A stretch of 64,000 bases of DNA, taken from assembly GCF_008728855.1 (NCBI RefSeq), contig NZ_CP042906.1:5830119-5894118 (forward strand), in the 5' to 3' direction. Position 1 is the first letter of the stretch, and every line of letters begins with the position of its first letter. Below, piece after piece: positions 53,517 to 63,070 of this stretch. This DNA is from Hypericibacter terrae (lineage in GTDB: Bacteria; Pseudomonadota; Alphaproteobacteria; Dongiales; Dongiaceae). Both the position numbers and the translations under genes were made by a program. The notes under the pieces were generated by a model. It saw only the letters and a list, made by a program, of their open reading frames with translations. It made no database searches and was not told where the DNA came from.

Positions 53517-53574
53517 GCAGAAGGGACGGCGATGACGAGAGAAGGAGTGCAAACACCCCTTCGCGTTTGCGCTG

Positions 53575-54558
53575 TTAGTCCAGCCCCTCGAACAGCGCGG
53601 TCGAAAGATAGCGCTCCGCGAAGGAGGGCAGGATCACGACGATGCGCTTGCCTTCCATGCCCGGGCGCATGCCGACCTCGAGGGCGGCGGCGAGGGCGGC
53701 ACCGGACGAGATGCCGACCGGCACGCCTTCGAGCTTGGCGACGCGGCGCGCGGTGCGGAAGGCGGTCTCGTTGCCGATGCGCACCACCTCGTCGATCAGC
53801 TCGCGGTTGAGTATCGACGGCACGAAGCCGGCACCGATGCCCTGGATCTTGTGGGGTCCGGGCGGGCCGCCCGACAGCACCGGGCTGTCCTCGGGCTCGA
53901 CCGCGACCATGCGCAGGCCCGGCCGGCGCGGCTTCAAGACCTCGCCGATCCCGGTCAGCGTGCCGCCGGTGCCCACACCGCTGACCACCACATCGACCTT
54001 GCCGTCGGTGTCGCGCCAGATCTCCTCGGCCGTGGTGCGTCGATGGATGGCCGGGTTGGCCGGATTGCGGAACTGCTGCGGGATCACGGCATTGCCGATC
54101 TGCGCCACCAGCTCCTCGGCGCGGCGGATGGCGCCGTTCATGCCCTGGGCCGCCGGCGTCAGTTCCAGCTCGGCGCCCAGGAGCTTGAGCATCTTGCGCC
54201 GCTCGACCGACATGCTCTCGGGCATGGTCAGGATCAGGCGATAGCCTTTGGCCGCGGCGACGAAGGCGAGCGCGATGCCGGTGTTGCCGGAGGTGGGCTC
54301 CACCAGGACCGTGCCCTGGCGGATCTTACCCTCGGCCTCGAGCGCCTCGATCATCGCCAGGCCGATGCGGTCCTTGACCGAGGCCAGCGGATTGAAGAAC
54401 TCGCATTTGCCGACGATTTCGGCCTTCGAGCCGCCCTCGCGCGCCAGCTTGTCGAGGCGGACCAGCGGGGTCGCGCCGATCGTCTCCAGGATGCTGTCAT
54501 AGATGCGGCCGCGAAATTCCGGCGCGTGAGCGCCCGCCGCAGATTTGGTTGCCGTCAT
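53575..54558 (-). CDS. cysK: Cysteine synthase A (O-acetylserine sulfhydrylase)
   Basis: A 327-residue PLP enzyme that makes cysteine from O-acetylserine and sulfide. The PLP lysine is K62 in [15 protein letters not shown]. Substrate loop TSGNTG and phosphate-binding GTGGTLTG are present, and the C-terminal part ends in [14 protein letters not shown], close to the CysK pattern. The ~14-residue N-terminal lead ([14 protein letters not shown]) is variable. An Rrf2-family gene precedes it by 62 bp on the same strand. Confidence 0.93.
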   Translation of the reverse strand: MTATKSAAGAHAPEFRGRIYDSILETIGATPLVRLDKLAREGGSKAEIVGKCEFFNPLASVKDRIGLAMIEALEAEGKIRQGTVLVEPTSGNTGIALAFVAAAKGYRLILTMPESMSVERRKMLKLLGAELELTPAAQGMNGAIRRAEELVAQIGNAVIPQQFRNPANPAIHRRTTAEEIWRDTDGKVDVVVSGVGTGGTLTGIGEVLKPRRPGLRMVAVEPEDSPVLSGGPPGPHKIQGIGAGFVPSILNRELIDEVVRIGNETAFRTARRVAKLEGVPVGISSGAALAAALEVGMRPGMEGKRIVVILPSFAERYLSTALFEGLD

Positions 54559-54620
54559 GATTCCTTGCGTCTCCTATGCGGATGCCGGCTCGAGGGTCGC
54601 GATGCCGGATGAATCGATCG

Positions 54621-55076
54621 TCAGATCGTGAAGTCGAGCCGCTCGGCGGCGCTGCTGGGAACGCCCGCCACCTGGGCGCGCTGGCAGAGATCCTCGACCG
54701 TGATCTTGTCGAGCTCGAGCAGCATGGAATCCTGGAGCTCGCGCCAGAGCGGGCGCACCACCTGCATCCCGATGACGGAACCCCCGCCCTCGCTCAAGGG
54801 ATCGGGCACCATGTCGATCTGGCGCATGACGCGAACCACCTCGCCCAGGGTGATGCGCCGGCGTTCGCGCGCCAGCCGATAGCCGCCGCGCGGGCCGCGC
54901 TGGCCGGTGAGGACGCCGCTCTTCACCAGATGCTGCAGCACCTGTTCCAGGTAGCGGCGGGGAATTCCCTGGCGCTCGGAAATCTCGCCCGACTGCACCG
55001 GGCGGTTGCCGCTGTGATAGGCGATATCGACGACGGCCTCGATGGCGAAGAGCAGGCGCTTGGATAGTCGGAGCAT
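54621..55076 (-). CDS. Rrf2-family regulator lacking Fe-S cysteines
   Basis: A 151-residue winged-helix regulator of the Rrf2 family. MLRLSKRLLFAIEAVVDIAYH, IPRRYLEQVLQHLVKSGVLTGQRGPRGGYRLAR and ITLGEVVRVM are typical. IscR and NsrR need three closely spaced cysteines; here only C131 is present, so it cannot hold such a cluster. Together with cysK 62 bp downstream this resembles CymR, which senses cysteine status through cysteine synthase in Gram-positive bacteria. CymR-like action here is inference. Confidence 0.85.
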   Translation of the reverse strand: MLRLSKRLLFAIEAVVDIAYHSGNRPVQSGEISERQGIPRRYLEQVLQHLVKSGVLTGQRGPRGGYRLARERRRITLGEVVRVMRQIDMVPDPLSEGGGSVIGMQVVRPLWRELQDSMLLELDKITVEDLCQRAQVAGVPSSAAERLDFTI

Positions 55077-55091
55077 GGAAGGCCCTCCGTA

Positions 55092-55574
55092 TTAACGGCG
55101 TGCGGCCGCGGCCGGCGCGGATCCGACCCCGGTCGATCCGAAGCCGCCGGCACCGCGGGCGGTCTCGGGCAATGTTGCGGTCTCGGCCCAGCTCACGCGC
55201 GTCACCGGCGCCACCACCATCTGCGCGATCCGCGTGCCGCGTTCGATCGTGAAGGGGAGCTGGCCCAGATTGACGAGGATGACCCCGATCTCGCCGCGAT
55301 AATCGGCGTCGATGGTGCCGGGACTGTTGAGAAGCGTGACGCCATGCTTGAGGGCGAGGCCCGAGCGCGGGCGGACCTGTGCCTCGAATCCCGCCGGCAG
55401 GGCGATCGCGAGGCCGGTCGGCACCAGGCCGCGTTCGCCCGGCGCCAAGGTCACCGGCTTCGTCACGGCGGCCACCAGATCCATGCCGGCCGCATCGGCG
55501 GTGGCATAGTCGGGCAGTGGCAGGCCCGCGCCATGGGGGAGGCGCTGCAGGGCCACTTTGACCGCGGCCGTCAT
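55092..55574 (-). CDS. dut: Deoxyuridine 5'-triphosphate nucleotidohydrolase
   Basis: A 160-residue trimeric dUTPase that removes dUTP and forms dUMP for thymidylate synthesis. The five motifs are present: [63 protein letters not shown] 55574 overlaps the coaBC stop by four bases. It forms an operon with coaBC; the Rrf2 gene follows after 15 bp. Confidence 0.95.
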   Translation of the reverse strand: MTAAVKVALQRLPHGAGLPLPDYATADAAGMDLVAAVTKPVTLAPGERGLVPTGLAIALPAGFEAQVRPRSGLALKHGVTLLNSPGTIDADYRGEIGVILVNLGQLPFTIERGTRIAQMVVAPVTRVSWAETATLPETARGAGGFGSTGVGSAPAAAARR

Positions 55575-56779
55575 GAGGCCCTCTTCAATTCGGCCGCGAT
55601 CCGGTCGGCGAGCTGCTCGGCCACCTGCTGCTTGGACATGCGCGGCCAATCCTCGACGCCGCTGGCGCTGACCAGATGGACCGTGTTGTCGCTGCCGCCA
55701 AAGGTGCCGGTATCGGGCGACACATCGTTGGCCAGGATCCAGTCGCAGCCCTTGCTGCGGCGCTTGGCGGTCGCGTTCTCGACCAGATTCTCGGTCTCGG
55801 CGGCGAAGCCGATCACGAGGCGCGGGCGCTCGTTGCCGGCGGCGGACAGGCCCGCGAGGATGTCGGGATTCTCGGCCAGCGCGATCGAAGGTGCGGCCTT
55901 GCCCTTGGCCTTCTTGATCTTCTCGCCGGCGGCCGTGGCGGGGCGCCAGTCGGCGACGGCGGCGGCGCAGACGGCCACATCGACCGGCAGCGCGGCGCGA
56001 CAGGCAGCCCACATCTCCGCGGCGGTTTCGATATGGCGGACCTCGACGCCGGCGGGATCGGGCTCGGCGGTCGGCCCCGACACCAGCAGCGTCGTGGCGC
56101 CGCGCCGCGCGAGTGCCGCCGCGATCGCATGGCCCTGGCGGCCGGAAGAGCGGTTCGCGATGTAGCGCACCGGGTCGATGGGCTCATGCGTCGGGCCGCT
56201 GGTGACGAGAGCCCGCAAGCCTGCGAGCGGTGCGGAGACTGCGAAATAGCGTTCGATCGCCTCCAGGATCTCGTGCGGCTCGGCCATGCGTCCCGATCCG
56301 ACCTCGCCGCAGGCGAGATCGCCGGCATTGGGACCGACCTGGCGCACCCCGCGCAGCTTGAGGGTCGCGATGTTGGCCTGCGTCGCGGCATGGCCCCACA
56401 TCTCGACATTCATCGCGGGCGCCACCAGCACCGGCTTGTCGGTCGCGAGCAGCGCGGTCGAGGCGAGATCGTCGGCCAGCCCATGCGCCATCTTGGCGAG
56501 GAGGTCCGCGGTCGCGGGTGCCACCACCACCAGATCGGCTTCTCGGCTGAGACGGATATGGCCCATCTCGCTCTCGTCGATCAGCGAGAACAGCTCGCCA
56601 TAGACCTTCTCGCCGCTGAGCGCCGCGACCGAAAGCGGGGTCACGAATTGCGCGCCGCCCTTGGTAAGAATGACTCGCACCGTAGCGCCCCGATCCTTGA
56701 GGCGCCGGATCAGCTCGAGGCTCTTATAGGCGGCGATCCCGCCGGCAATGACGAGAAGGATGCGCTTACCCGCCAGCAT
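55571..56779 (-). CDS. coaBC: Phosphopantothenoylcysteine decarboxylase/synthetase (CoaBC)
   Basis: A 402-residue bifunctional enzyme of coenzyme A synthesis. The N-terminal flavin-dependent decarboxylase (CoaC, about 1-190) has [39 protein letters not shown] and APAMNVEMW. The C-terminal CTP-dependent synthetase (CoaB) has [21 protein letters not shown] and [17 protein letters not shown] 56779 ([10 protein letters not shown]) is chosen over a GTG at 56803. It is coupled to dut. Confidence 0.93.
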   Translation of the reverse strand: MLAGKRILLVIAGGIAAYKSLELIRRLKDRGATVRVILTKGGAQFVTPLSVAALSGEKVYGELFSLIDESEMGHIRLSREADLVVVAPATADLLAKMAHGLADDLASTALLATDKPVLVAPAMNVEMWGHAATQANIATLKLRGVRQVGPNAGDLACGEVGSGRMAEPHEILEAIERYFAVSAPLAGLRALVTSGPTHEPIDPVRYIANRSSGRQGHAIAAALARRGATTLLVSGPTAEPDPAGVEVRHIETAAEMWAACRAALPVDVAVCAAAVADWRPATAAGEKIKKAKGKAAPSIALAENPDILAGLSAAGNERPRLVIGFAAETENLVENATAKRRSKGCDWILANDVSPDTGTFGGSDNTVHLVSASGVEDWPRMSKQQVAEQLADRIAAELKRAS

Positions 56780-56971
56780 TGTCGCAGTTCCCAAAAATTT
56801 CACGGTTTGGTTCTGCGGTTAACCTAGGCGCGACCCGCCTCCAGCACAAGCCTCGACCATGCCGGGGCGGGTGGGTGCGCCGCGACCGAATCCCTGTCTA
56901 ATTATATGAAAAGACTATGGAATAGAGGGAGTTGATCCCTTCGCCAGGGACGGTGGGATCAAACCCGGGGC
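56780..56971 (-). promoter_or_regulatory. Intergenic region with candidate coaBC promoter
   Basis: Read on the minus strand, a perfect TATAAT (56906-56901) lies about 120 bp before the coaBC start in an A/T-richer block (TTTTCATATAATTAGAC). The matching -35 is not clear. The region also separates ubiB from coaBC. Confidence 0.4.
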
Positions 56972-58534
56972 TTAGCGGAAAAGGGCCACCCCGAGGGCCA
57001 GCGCCAGGACCGCCCAGGCCCACCAGGGCGTGCCCAGGGGCGCCGCCAGGGAAGAGGGCGGCTTGGGTTCCGCCATTCGATCGGCGGCCTTCTCCAGGGC
57101 TGTCAGGAGCCGCGGCAGGCGGCGCATCAGGGCGACCCCACCCGCGACGGCTTCGGCGACCCGCGCCTCGGGGCCCCGGTTCTCGCGCATCCATTCCTCG
57201 ATCAAGGGCTGCGCCAGGGTCCAGATATTGAGGTCGGGGTTGAGCTGCCGGCTCACCCCCTCGGCCATCAGCATGTTCTTCTGCAGCAGCAGGAGATGGG
57301 GCGGCACCTGCATGTCGAAGGTCTCGGCCAGCTGGAACAGCTGGCCCAGCAGCCGGGCGAAGGAGATCTCGTTCAGCGGCCGTCCGAACACGGGCTCGGC
57401 AATCGCGCGCAGCGCCTGGGCCAGCATGTCGCGCGATTCCGTCTCCGGAACGATCCCGGCCGCGATATGGATCTCGGCGAGGCGGCGATAGTCGCGCTCG
57501 AGCAGACCCAGCAGCATGTCGGCGAGATAGATGCGGGTCTGCTTGTCGAGCCGGCCCATGATGCCGAAATCGACCGCGCCGATCCGCCCCTCCTCATCGA
57601 CCACCATGTTGCCGGGATGCTGGTCGCCATGGAAGAAGCCGTCGCGGAAGGCCTGCTTGAAGAAGATCGCGGCGGCACGCGTCAGCACTTGGTCGATATC
57701 CTGCCCCGCCGCGAGCAGGGCCGCGCGGTCGTCCATGCGGATGCCGGTGAGCCGCTCCTGCGTCAGCACGCGGCGCGCGCTGCGCGGCCAGTCGATCTTC
57801 GGCACGCGATAGGTCGGATCGCCGATGAAATTATGGCCGAGCTCGTCGGCCGCCGCGGCCTCGAGCCGCAGATCCATTTCGAACTCGACCTGGCGCGCGA
57901 AGCTCTCGATCGCTTCGACCGGACGGAAGCGCCGCAGCCGCGGCTGCGTCTTCTCGACGATCTCGGCCAGCCAGCGCAGCAGATCGACGTCGCGCCGGAA
58001 CGCATGCTCGATGCCGGGGCGCAGAATCTTGACCGCGACCTCGCCCGTGACCTTCGCGCCGTTCTCCGGCTCGCCTTCGATCGAAGGCTGCGGCGGCAGC
58101 ACGGCGAAATGGACCTGGGCGATCGAGGCGGCGGAGACCGGGCGGTCGTCGAAGCTGGCAAAGAGGACGGAGATCGGCCGGCCCAGCTCGGCCTCGATGG
58201 TGGCGCGCGCGATGCTGGAGGAGAAGGGCGGCAGGCGGTCCTGCAGGGTCGAGAGATCGGCCGCGGCCTGGGCGCCGAGGAGATCGGTGCGGGTCGAGAG
58301 CATCTGGCCCAGCTTGATGAAGGCGGGCCCGAGCTCGGCCAGGGCCGCCGCCAGGCGTTCGCCGGGCCGGCCCGAGCCCCGCCCGCGGCCGAACAGCAGC
58401 TTGGCGAAATCGAGGAAGGTCGAGCGCGCGCCCACGGCTTCGAGCGCATCGGCCAGCGGTGCCAACGCGCCATGGCGGGCCAGGATATGGGCCACGCGCA
58501 GAAGCCGGATCAGGTTGCGCAGACTGCGGATCAA
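56972..58534 (-). CDS. ubiB: UbiB-family atypical protein kinase (ubiquinone biosynthesis)
   Basis: A 520-residue ABC1/ADCK/UbiB protein needed for ubiquinone synthesis; these are ATPase-like atypical kinases. The KxGQ motif is in FIKLGQMLSTRTDLL, the nucleotide lysine in VAVKILRPGIE, and the catalytic segment in GFFHGDQHPGNMVVDEEGRIGAVDFGIMG. Two C-terminal hydrophobic segments (WWAWAVLALALGVALF) anchor it to the membrane. The TTG start at 58534 lies 28 bases after the ubiE stop. Confidence 0.92.
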   Translation of the reverse strand: MIRSLRNLIRLLRVAHILARHGALAPLADALEAVGARSTFLDFAKLLFGRGRGSGRPGERLAAALAELGPAFIKLGQMLSTRTDLLGAQAAADLSTLQDRLPPFSSSIARATIEAELGRPISVLFASFDDRPVSAASIAQVHFAVLPPQPSIEGEPENGAKVTGEVAVKILRPGIEHAFRRDVDLLRWLAEIVEKTQPRLRRFRPVEAIESFARQVEFEMDLRLEAAAADELGHNFIGDPTYRVPKIDWPRSARRVLTQERLTGIRMDDRAALLAAGQDIDQVLTRAAAIFFKQAFRDGFFHGDQHPGNMVVDEEGRIGAVDFGIMGRLDKQTRIYLADMLLGLLERDYRRLAEIHIAAGIVPETESRDMLAQALRAIAEPVFGRPLNEISFARLLGQLFQLAETFDMQVPPHLLLLQKNMLMAEGVSRQLNPDLNIWTLAQPLIEEWMRENRGPEARVAEAVAGGVALMRRLPRLLTALEKAADRMAEPKPPSSLAAPLGTPWWAWAVLALALGVALFR

Positions 58535-58562
58535 GGGCGAGGGAGCTCCCGGGATTGCGGCG

Positions 58563-59399
58563 TCAGAGGCGCCAGGCCGAATGCAGCGCCGCGATCCCGC
58601 CGCTCAGATTGCGATAGCGCACCTGCGCCAGCCCAGCCGCCTCGATCATCGCCGCCAGATCCTCCTGGCGCGGGAAACGACGGATGCTTTCCGCGAGATA
58701 GCGATAGGAGGCCTCGTCCTTGGCGACGACCCGGCCCAATCTCGGCAGCACCGAGAAGGAGTAGATATCGTAGAGCCGGTCGAGCATCGGCAGCACGACA
58801 TGGCTGAATTCGAGACAGAGGAAACGACCGCCGGGCTTGAGCACGCGCCGCGCCTCGGCCAGCGCCCGGTCGATATGGGTCACGTTCCGCAGGCCGAAGG
58901 CGATGGTGTAGGCATCGACGCTCATCGATTCCAGCGGCAGCGCCTCGGCATTTCCGGCGATCCATTCGATCCCGCCGAGATGGCCGCGATCGACGCTGCG
59001 GTCGCGGCCCCTGGCCAGCATCGCCGGCGTCAGGTCGCAGACCAGGATGCGGCTGCCGCTGGCAGCCGTCTTGTCGGCCCCGCCCAAGCGCTCGAGGATG
59101 CGCAAGGCGATATCGCCGGTGCCGCCCGCCACATCGAGGATAGTCTGCCCGGGACGCGGATCGAGCCAGTCGATCATCGCCTTCTTCCAGAGGCGATGGA
59201 TCCCGCCCGACATCAGGTCGTTCATCAGGTCGTAGCGGTCGGCGACGCTGTCGAAGACGCCGCGCACCAGGCCGGCCTTCTCTTCGGCCGCTACCGTGCG
59301 GAAGCCGAAGGAGACCTGCTCCGCTTCCGGCGCGGGACTGTCCGCGGCAGCCTTGGCAGGGCCCGGTTCGGCGGGTGGGCGGGGTTCGGCGGGTTGCAT
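58563..59399 (-). CDS. ubiE: Ubiquinone/menaquinone C-methyltransferase UbiE
   Basis: A 278-residue SAM-dependent C-methyltransferase of quinone synthesis. [52 protein letters not shown] (SAM motif) and CLEFSHVV ... [13 protein letters not shown] are diagnostic; residues 1-25 are a Pro/Ala-rich lead. It is followed by ubiB in the same direction. An unrelated HNH gene precedes it. Confidence 0.95.
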   Translation of the reverse strand: MQPAEPRPPAEPGPAKAAADSPAPEAEQVSFGFRTVAAEEKAGLVRGVFDSVADRYDLMNDLMSGGIHRLWKKAMIDWLDPRPGQTILDVAGGTGDIALRILERLGGADKTAASGSRILVCDLTPAMLARGRDRSVDRGHLGGIEWIAGNAEALPLESMSVDAYTIAFGLRNVTHIDRALAEARRVLKPGGRFLCLEFSHVVLPMLDRLYDIYSFSVLPRLGRVVAKDEASYRYLAESIRRFPRQEDLAAMIEAAGLAQVRYRNLSGGIAALHSAWRL

Positions 59400-59441
59400 G
59401 GCGGCGAAACTACCCTAGTCCCGGCGCGGGACCAATCGAGA

Positions 59442-60332
59442 TCAGCCCTTGAAGATGTGATCCCGATGGTATTGAAGGAACTGGGAATGCGGCCGGAAAT
59501 GGCTCGCTTCAGGCACTCGCGCAATGCCATCGGCATGGAGAAGGCGCGAGACTTCCTGGCCGACGAGCCCCTTCGCCTGGACAATCTTGAGGTCGTCGTC
59601 GAGGGTCACCAGACCTCGATCAAAGAGCCAGTGCGCGGTTTTACAAAGGGCGAGGCCGTTTCTAACGGAGTCCGGACCATTGTGTCCCTCGCCGACCGGC
59701 CGGATATGGGCCGCGTCAATCTCGGGACGCCCACCGCCGTTGATCAGCTTTAGTCCCGTGAAGGCACAAGTATCTTTGTAAGCGCGTCGAATAGCAGCTT
59801 TGAACGCGATATCCCGAAACGGCCGCGAAATAAGCGTCTGAACAATTGGACGGTCGAATGTTTCGGCCGGCTCGTTCAATGAGATACCAGCACGATTCGC
59901 AAGTTCGGTCTGGCTGGGCTCGCTGGTGGCTGCACTAAATGCGGCTGTTAAAATGGCTTCAAACTCATGCTCCGGTACGTCTCGCACAGCACGTTGTGCA
60001 GTGCCCAAATTGGTCGTGCCATTTGCTCCGCGCAGTTTGCCCTCGAAGAACTGGTCGCCGATCCGGTAAGGCACGATCTGAGGAAATTCCAGGTACTCTG
60101 AAATCAAGGCATAGAAGTGACCAGGCTGCTGGGGGTCGATTTCGACGCCAACAACGCGTGCCGTCGCCACATATGATTGGCGGCCGTTATCTCTTCGTGG
60201 CTCGTAGTAGATGATAAGGTCGCCGACGGAGCGTTCCACTTGACGCAGATATGTCTGCGGAAAGTGATACTTGCTTTCCGGCAGGTCGTCGTATCGAGAA
60301 CCCACCCTATGGGTGAAGACGGACTTGGACAT
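59442..60332 (-). CDS. HNH endonuclease domain protein, restriction-like
   Basis: A 296-residue protein. The C-terminal third carries an HNH nuclease signature: EIDAAHIRPVGEGHNGPDSVRNGLALCKTAHWLFDRGLVTL, here split as DAAHI (first His), NGLAL (Asn) and HWLFD (last His). The N-terminal ~120 residues (SVFTHRVGSRYDDLPE ... YHFPQTYL ... VGDLIIYYEP) look like a PUA/EVE- or SRA-like DNA-reading domain, but I cannot name it. GC content is clearly lower than around it. No methyltransferase or restriction partner is adjacent. Start ATG 60332; GTG/ATG 60410 is possible. Confidence 0.75.
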   Translation of the reverse strand: MSKSVFTHRVGSRYDDLPESKYHFPQTYLRQVERSVGDLIIYYEPRRDNGRQSYVATARVVGVEIDPQQPGHFYALISEYLEFPQIVPYRIGDQFFEGKLRGANGTTNLGTAQRAVRDVPEHEFEAILTAAFSAATSEPSQTELANRAGISLNEPAETFDRPIVQTLISRPFRDIAFKAAIRRAYKDTCAFTGLKLINGGGRPEIDAAHIRPVGEGHNGPDSVRNGLALCKTAHWLFDRGLVTLDDDLKIVQAKGLVGQEVSRLLHADGIARVPEASHFRPHSQFLQYHRDHIFKG

Positions 60333-60431
60333 GGCCTGCCGCAGGTCGACAGCTGGACGGCTTGGATTCAGGCTTTCAGTCTGATACGGAAAATCCGGAC
60401 AAATCAACAAACAGTGGAATAGCTGAGGGGG

Positions 60432-60461
60432 TTACGCGAACGCCGAACGCGGCGCTATATT
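60432..60461 (+). promoter_or_regulatory. mutM promoter, leaderless-type position
   Basis: TTACGC (60432-60437) and TATATT (60456-60461) are 18 bp apart. The -10 ends nine bases before the mutM ATG at 60470, so transcription would begin at or next to the start codon and no Shine-Dalgarno is present. Confidence 0.5.
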
Positions 60462-60469
60462 CGGCGCCC

Positions 60470-61312
60470 ATGCCTGAACTCCCCGAAGTCGAGACCGTTT
60501 GTCGCGGCCTGGCCCTGCGCCTCGAAGGGCGGCGGCTGGCGCGCGTGCAGCAGCGCCGAAAGGATCTGCGCTTTCCCTTGCCGCGCGGCTTCGTCGGCCG
60601 GCTCGAGGGGCGGCGCGTGGTCAAGATCGACCGGCGCGCCAAATACATCCTGATCCATCTCGACAGCGACGAGATCCTGCTCTGCCATCTCGGCATGAGC
60701 GGACGGATGCTGATCGGCATCGGGCCGGTGCTCGAGCCCGAGCCGCATGACCACATCATCCTGGAGACCGACGATGGCGGGCATGTGCGCTTCAACGATG
60801 CGCGCCGCTTCGGGATGATGGATCTGGTGAGCGAGGCGGGCTTCGTCCGCCACAAGCTGATCAAGGGGCTCGGGCCCGAACCGCTCGACGATGCCTTCAC
60901 CGGGCCCGTGCTGGCCGCGCGGCTCAAAGGCAAGGCCACCTCGATCAAGGCCGCGATCCTCGATCAGCGCGTGGTCGCAGGCATCGGCAACATCTACGCC
61001 TCCGAGGCGCTGTTCCGGGCCGGTCTCTCGCCCAAGCGCAAGGCGGGCACGGTCCAGGGCGAACGGGCCGACAAGCTGGTCGACGCCATCAAGGCGGTCT
61101 TGAGCGAGGCGATCGCGGCCGGCGGCTCCTCGCTGCGCGATTATGTGCAGACCGACGGCGAGCTCGGTTATTTCCAGCATCGCTGGGCCGTCTACGAGCA
61201 TGAGGGGGAGGCCTGCCCTGGCTGCGACTGCGACCTCGCCGCCACGGGCGGCATCCGCCGCCTGACCCAGGGCGGCCGCTCCACTTTCTACTGTCCCCGT
61301 CGCCAGCGCTGA
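60470..61312 (+). CDS. mutM: Formamidopyrimidine-DNA glycosylase, variant zinc finger
   Basis: A 280-residue DNA repair glycosylase/AP lyase for 8-oxoguanine. The N-terminal catalytic MPELPEVETVCRGL, the lysine segment IDRRAKYILIHL and the H2TH region (DQRVVAGIGNIYASEALFRAGLSP) are intact. The zinc finger is altered: C249 and C252 (CPGC), an extra C254, then C275 in STFYCPRR, while the fourth cysteine (CPxC) is Arg at 278. Activity may be retained with a different ligand, or the finger may be unstable; this needs checking. It is divergent from the HNH gene. Confidence 0.92.
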   Translation: MPELPEVETVCRGLALRLEGRRLARVQQRRKDLRFPLPRGFVGRLEGRRVVKIDRRAKYILIHLDSDEILLCHLGMSGRMLIGIGPVLEPEPHDHIILETDDGGHVRFNDARRFGMMDLVSEAGFVRHKLIKGLGPEPLDDAFTGPVLAARLKGKATSIKAAILDQRVVAGIGNIYASEALFRAGLSPKRKAGTVQGERADKLVDAIKAVLSEAIAAGGSSLRDYVQTDGELGYFQHRWAVYEHEGEACPGCDCDLAATGGIRRLTQGGRSTFYCPRRQR

Positions 61313-61328
61313 GGTAAGGAACCGGACC

Positions 61329-61757
61329 ATGGTTCATCGCCAGACGCCTTCTCGTCCGCCGCAGCGTCGGGCCCGTTGGGCTCGCGCCTTGCTGGCGGTC
61401 CTTCTCGGGGGAGCCGGTATTGCGATCGCCGGCGCCACGGCGCCGCAGGCCTCCGCCGCTTCCGACACGGCCGGCTTCGTCGCCGGCGTCGAAGACCTGC
61501 CGTTGATGCCCGGCCTCACCGAGCTTTCCGGCTCCGGCTACGCGTTCGATTCGTCCACGGGCCGCATCGTCGAGGCCTATGCGGCCGGCGATGTGAGCCA
61601 GCAGCAGGTGCTCGATTTCTACAGCTCGACCTTGCCGCAATTGGGGTGGGAAGCCGCGACCAGCCACAGCTATCGCCGGCAGGGCGAGCGCCTCGCCATC
61701 GAGTTCGTCAAGGGCAGCGGTCCCTTGACGGTCCATTTCACCGTCACGCCGGAATAA
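61329..61757 (+). CDS. Small exported protein of unknown function
   Basis: A 142-residue protein with an N-terminal signal peptide: basic lead ([11 protein letters not shown]), hydrophobic core ([17 protein letters not shown]) and an ASA site near residue 43. The mature part is a compact domain of about 95 residues ([29 protein letters not shown] ... [17 protein letters not shown]). It resembles small periplasmic proteins often found between mutM and an enoyl-CoA hydratase in Rhodospirillales. I do not recognise a functional motif. Confidence 0.7.
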   Translation: MVHRQTPSRPPQRRARWARALLAVLLGGAGIAIAGATAPQASAASDTAGFVAGVEDLPLMPGLTELSGSGYAFDSSTGRIVEAYAAGDVSQQQVLDFYSSTLPQLGWEAATSHSYRRQGERLAIEFVKGSGPLTVHFTVTPE

Positions 61758-61833
61758 TCCCACAGCCGGAAGGATCCACGAGAGGGTCCGCTTCCGGCAG
61801 AACCATCCGCCCCTCTCGGGCGAAGGAAAAATC

Positions 61834-62610
61834 ATGGGCTATCAGAACATCATCGTCGAGAAAAAGGGCCGCGTCGGCCTTATCACCCTGAACCGGCCCA
61901 AGGCCTTGAACGCGCTCTGCGACGCCTTGGTGCAGGAGTTGGGCAAAGCCCTCGACGAGTTCGAGAGTGACGCGCATGTCGGCGCCATCGTCATCACCGG
62001 CAGCGAGAAGGCCTTCGCCGCCGGCGCCGACATCAAGGAGATGAAGGACCGCAACTTTGTCGACGTCTACGTCTCCGACTTCATCACCAAGGGCTGGGAG
62101 CGGGTGGCACAATGCCGCAAGCCCGTGATCGCGGCGGTCGCCGGCTACGCGCTGGGTGGGGGTTGCGAGCTTGCGATGATGTGCGATGTCATCCTCGCCG
62201 CGGAAAACGCCAAGTTCGGTCAGCCGGAGATCACGCTCGGTGTGCTGCCGGGCGCCGGTGGGACGCAGCGCCTGACGCGTCTGGTCGGCAAGGCCAAGGC
62301 GATGGAGATGTGCCTGTCGGGACGGATGATGGATGCGGCCGAAGCGGAACGGTCGGGCCTGGTCAGTCGCGTTCTGCCCGCTGAACAGCTGATGGACGAG
62401 GCCATGAAGCTGGCCGACCGGATCGCGTCGATGTCCACGCCGGTGGTGATGATGGTGAAGGAATCCGTCAACCGTGCTTATGAATCGACGCTGGCCGAGG
62501 GACTGCGCTTCGAGCGCCGGCTGTTCCACGCGGCTTTCGCCACCGAGGACCAGAAGGAAGGGATGGCGGCCTTCGTCGAGAAGCGCCAGCCGGACTTCAA
62601 GGATCGCTGA
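61834..62610 (+). CDS. Enoyl-CoA hydratase
   Basis: A 258-residue crotonase-fold enzyme. Acyl-CoA-binding oxyanion-hole segments: [12 protein letters not shown] and [18 protein letters not shown]; the catalytic glutamates lie in [27 protein letters not shown], typical of FadB-like short-chain hydratases. Substrate is probably (2E)-enoyl-CoA in beta-oxidation or amino-acid catabolism. The ATG at 61834 follows CGAAGGAAAAATC (AAGGA). It precedes rpsT. Confidence 0.92.
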   Translation: MGYQNIIVEKKGRVGLITLNRPKALNALCDALVQELGKALDEFESDAHVGAIVITGSEKAFAAGADIKEMKDRNFVDVYVSDFITKGWERVAQCRKPVIAAVAGYALGGGCELAMMCDVILAAENAKFGQPEITLGVLPGAGGTQRLTRLVGKAKAMEMCLSGRMMDAAEAERSGLVSRVLPAEQLMDEAMKLADRIASMSTPVVMMVKESVNRAYESTLAEGLRFERRLFHAAFATEDQKEGMAAFVEKRQPDFKDR

Positions 62611-62665
62611 ATTCGGGGCTAAGAAAGCCTTGCGGCAGGCCCTGTTTTCCGCCTTTTCGCGAGCC

Positions 62666-62694
62666 TTGACGGGGCCTGGGGCAGGGGCTATAAC
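62666..62694 (+). promoter_or_regulatory. rpsT promoter
   Basis: TTGACG (62666-62671) and TATAAC (62689-62694) are 17 bp apart, about 57 bp before the rpsT ATG. The leader contains CCCCC ... GGGGG, a small hairpin ahead of the start codon. Confidence 0.65.
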
Positions 62695-62750
62695 CCGCCG
62701 CCCCCGAATATGAGGGGGAGCCCCTTCCCGCATGTAAGAGAGCAGGCACC

Positions 62751-63011
62751 ATGGCCCAGCACAAGTCGGCGAAGAAGCGTATCCGCCAGACCGAGCGTCG
62801 CACGGCAGTGAACCGCGCGCGCGTGAGCCGTGTGCGCAACTTCATCAAGAAGCTCGAGACCGCGATCGCCACCGGCGACAAGACCGCCGCCCAGGCCGCC
62901 TTCAAGGAAGCGCAGCCGGAAATTCAGCGCGGCGTCCGCACCGGTGTCCTCGAGCGCAACACCGCCTCGCGCAAGCTGTCGCGGCTGAACGCGCGCATCA
63001 AGGCGCTCTGA
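62751..63011 (+). CDS. rpsT: 30S ribosomal protein S20
   Basis: An 86-residue ribosomal protein of normal length that binds 16S rRNA at the bottom of the 30S subunit. [36 protein letters not shown] at the N-terminus (two basic helical blocks) and the C-terminal [17 protein letters not shown] are typical. It is a single-gene unit with its own promoter and a terminator hairpin after it. In many alphaproteobacteria rpsT lies near dnaA. Confidence 0.97.
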   Translation: MAQHKSAKKRIRQTERRTAVNRARVSRVRNFIKKLETAIATGDKTAAQAAFKEAQPEIQRGVRTGVLERNTASRKLSRLNARIKAL

Positions 63012-63037
63012 ACCCATCTATCGTGTCGAAGGCAACG

Positions 63038-63070
63038 CGCGCCACCATCGGTGGCGCGCGTTGTCGTTTT
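63038..63070 (+). terminator. rpsT terminator
   Basis: GCGCGCCACC (63038-63047) pairs with GGTGGCGCGC (63051-63060), 10 bp, loop ATC, followed by TTGTCGTTTT. It is 27 bp after the stop codon. Confidence 0.8.

Noticed and set aside
53154..53520. Open frames over the repeats (for example 53154-53384, 53251-53514)
   Set aside because: The translated pattern is the repeated palindrome in different frames. No start site, no homology and no codon preference support genes.
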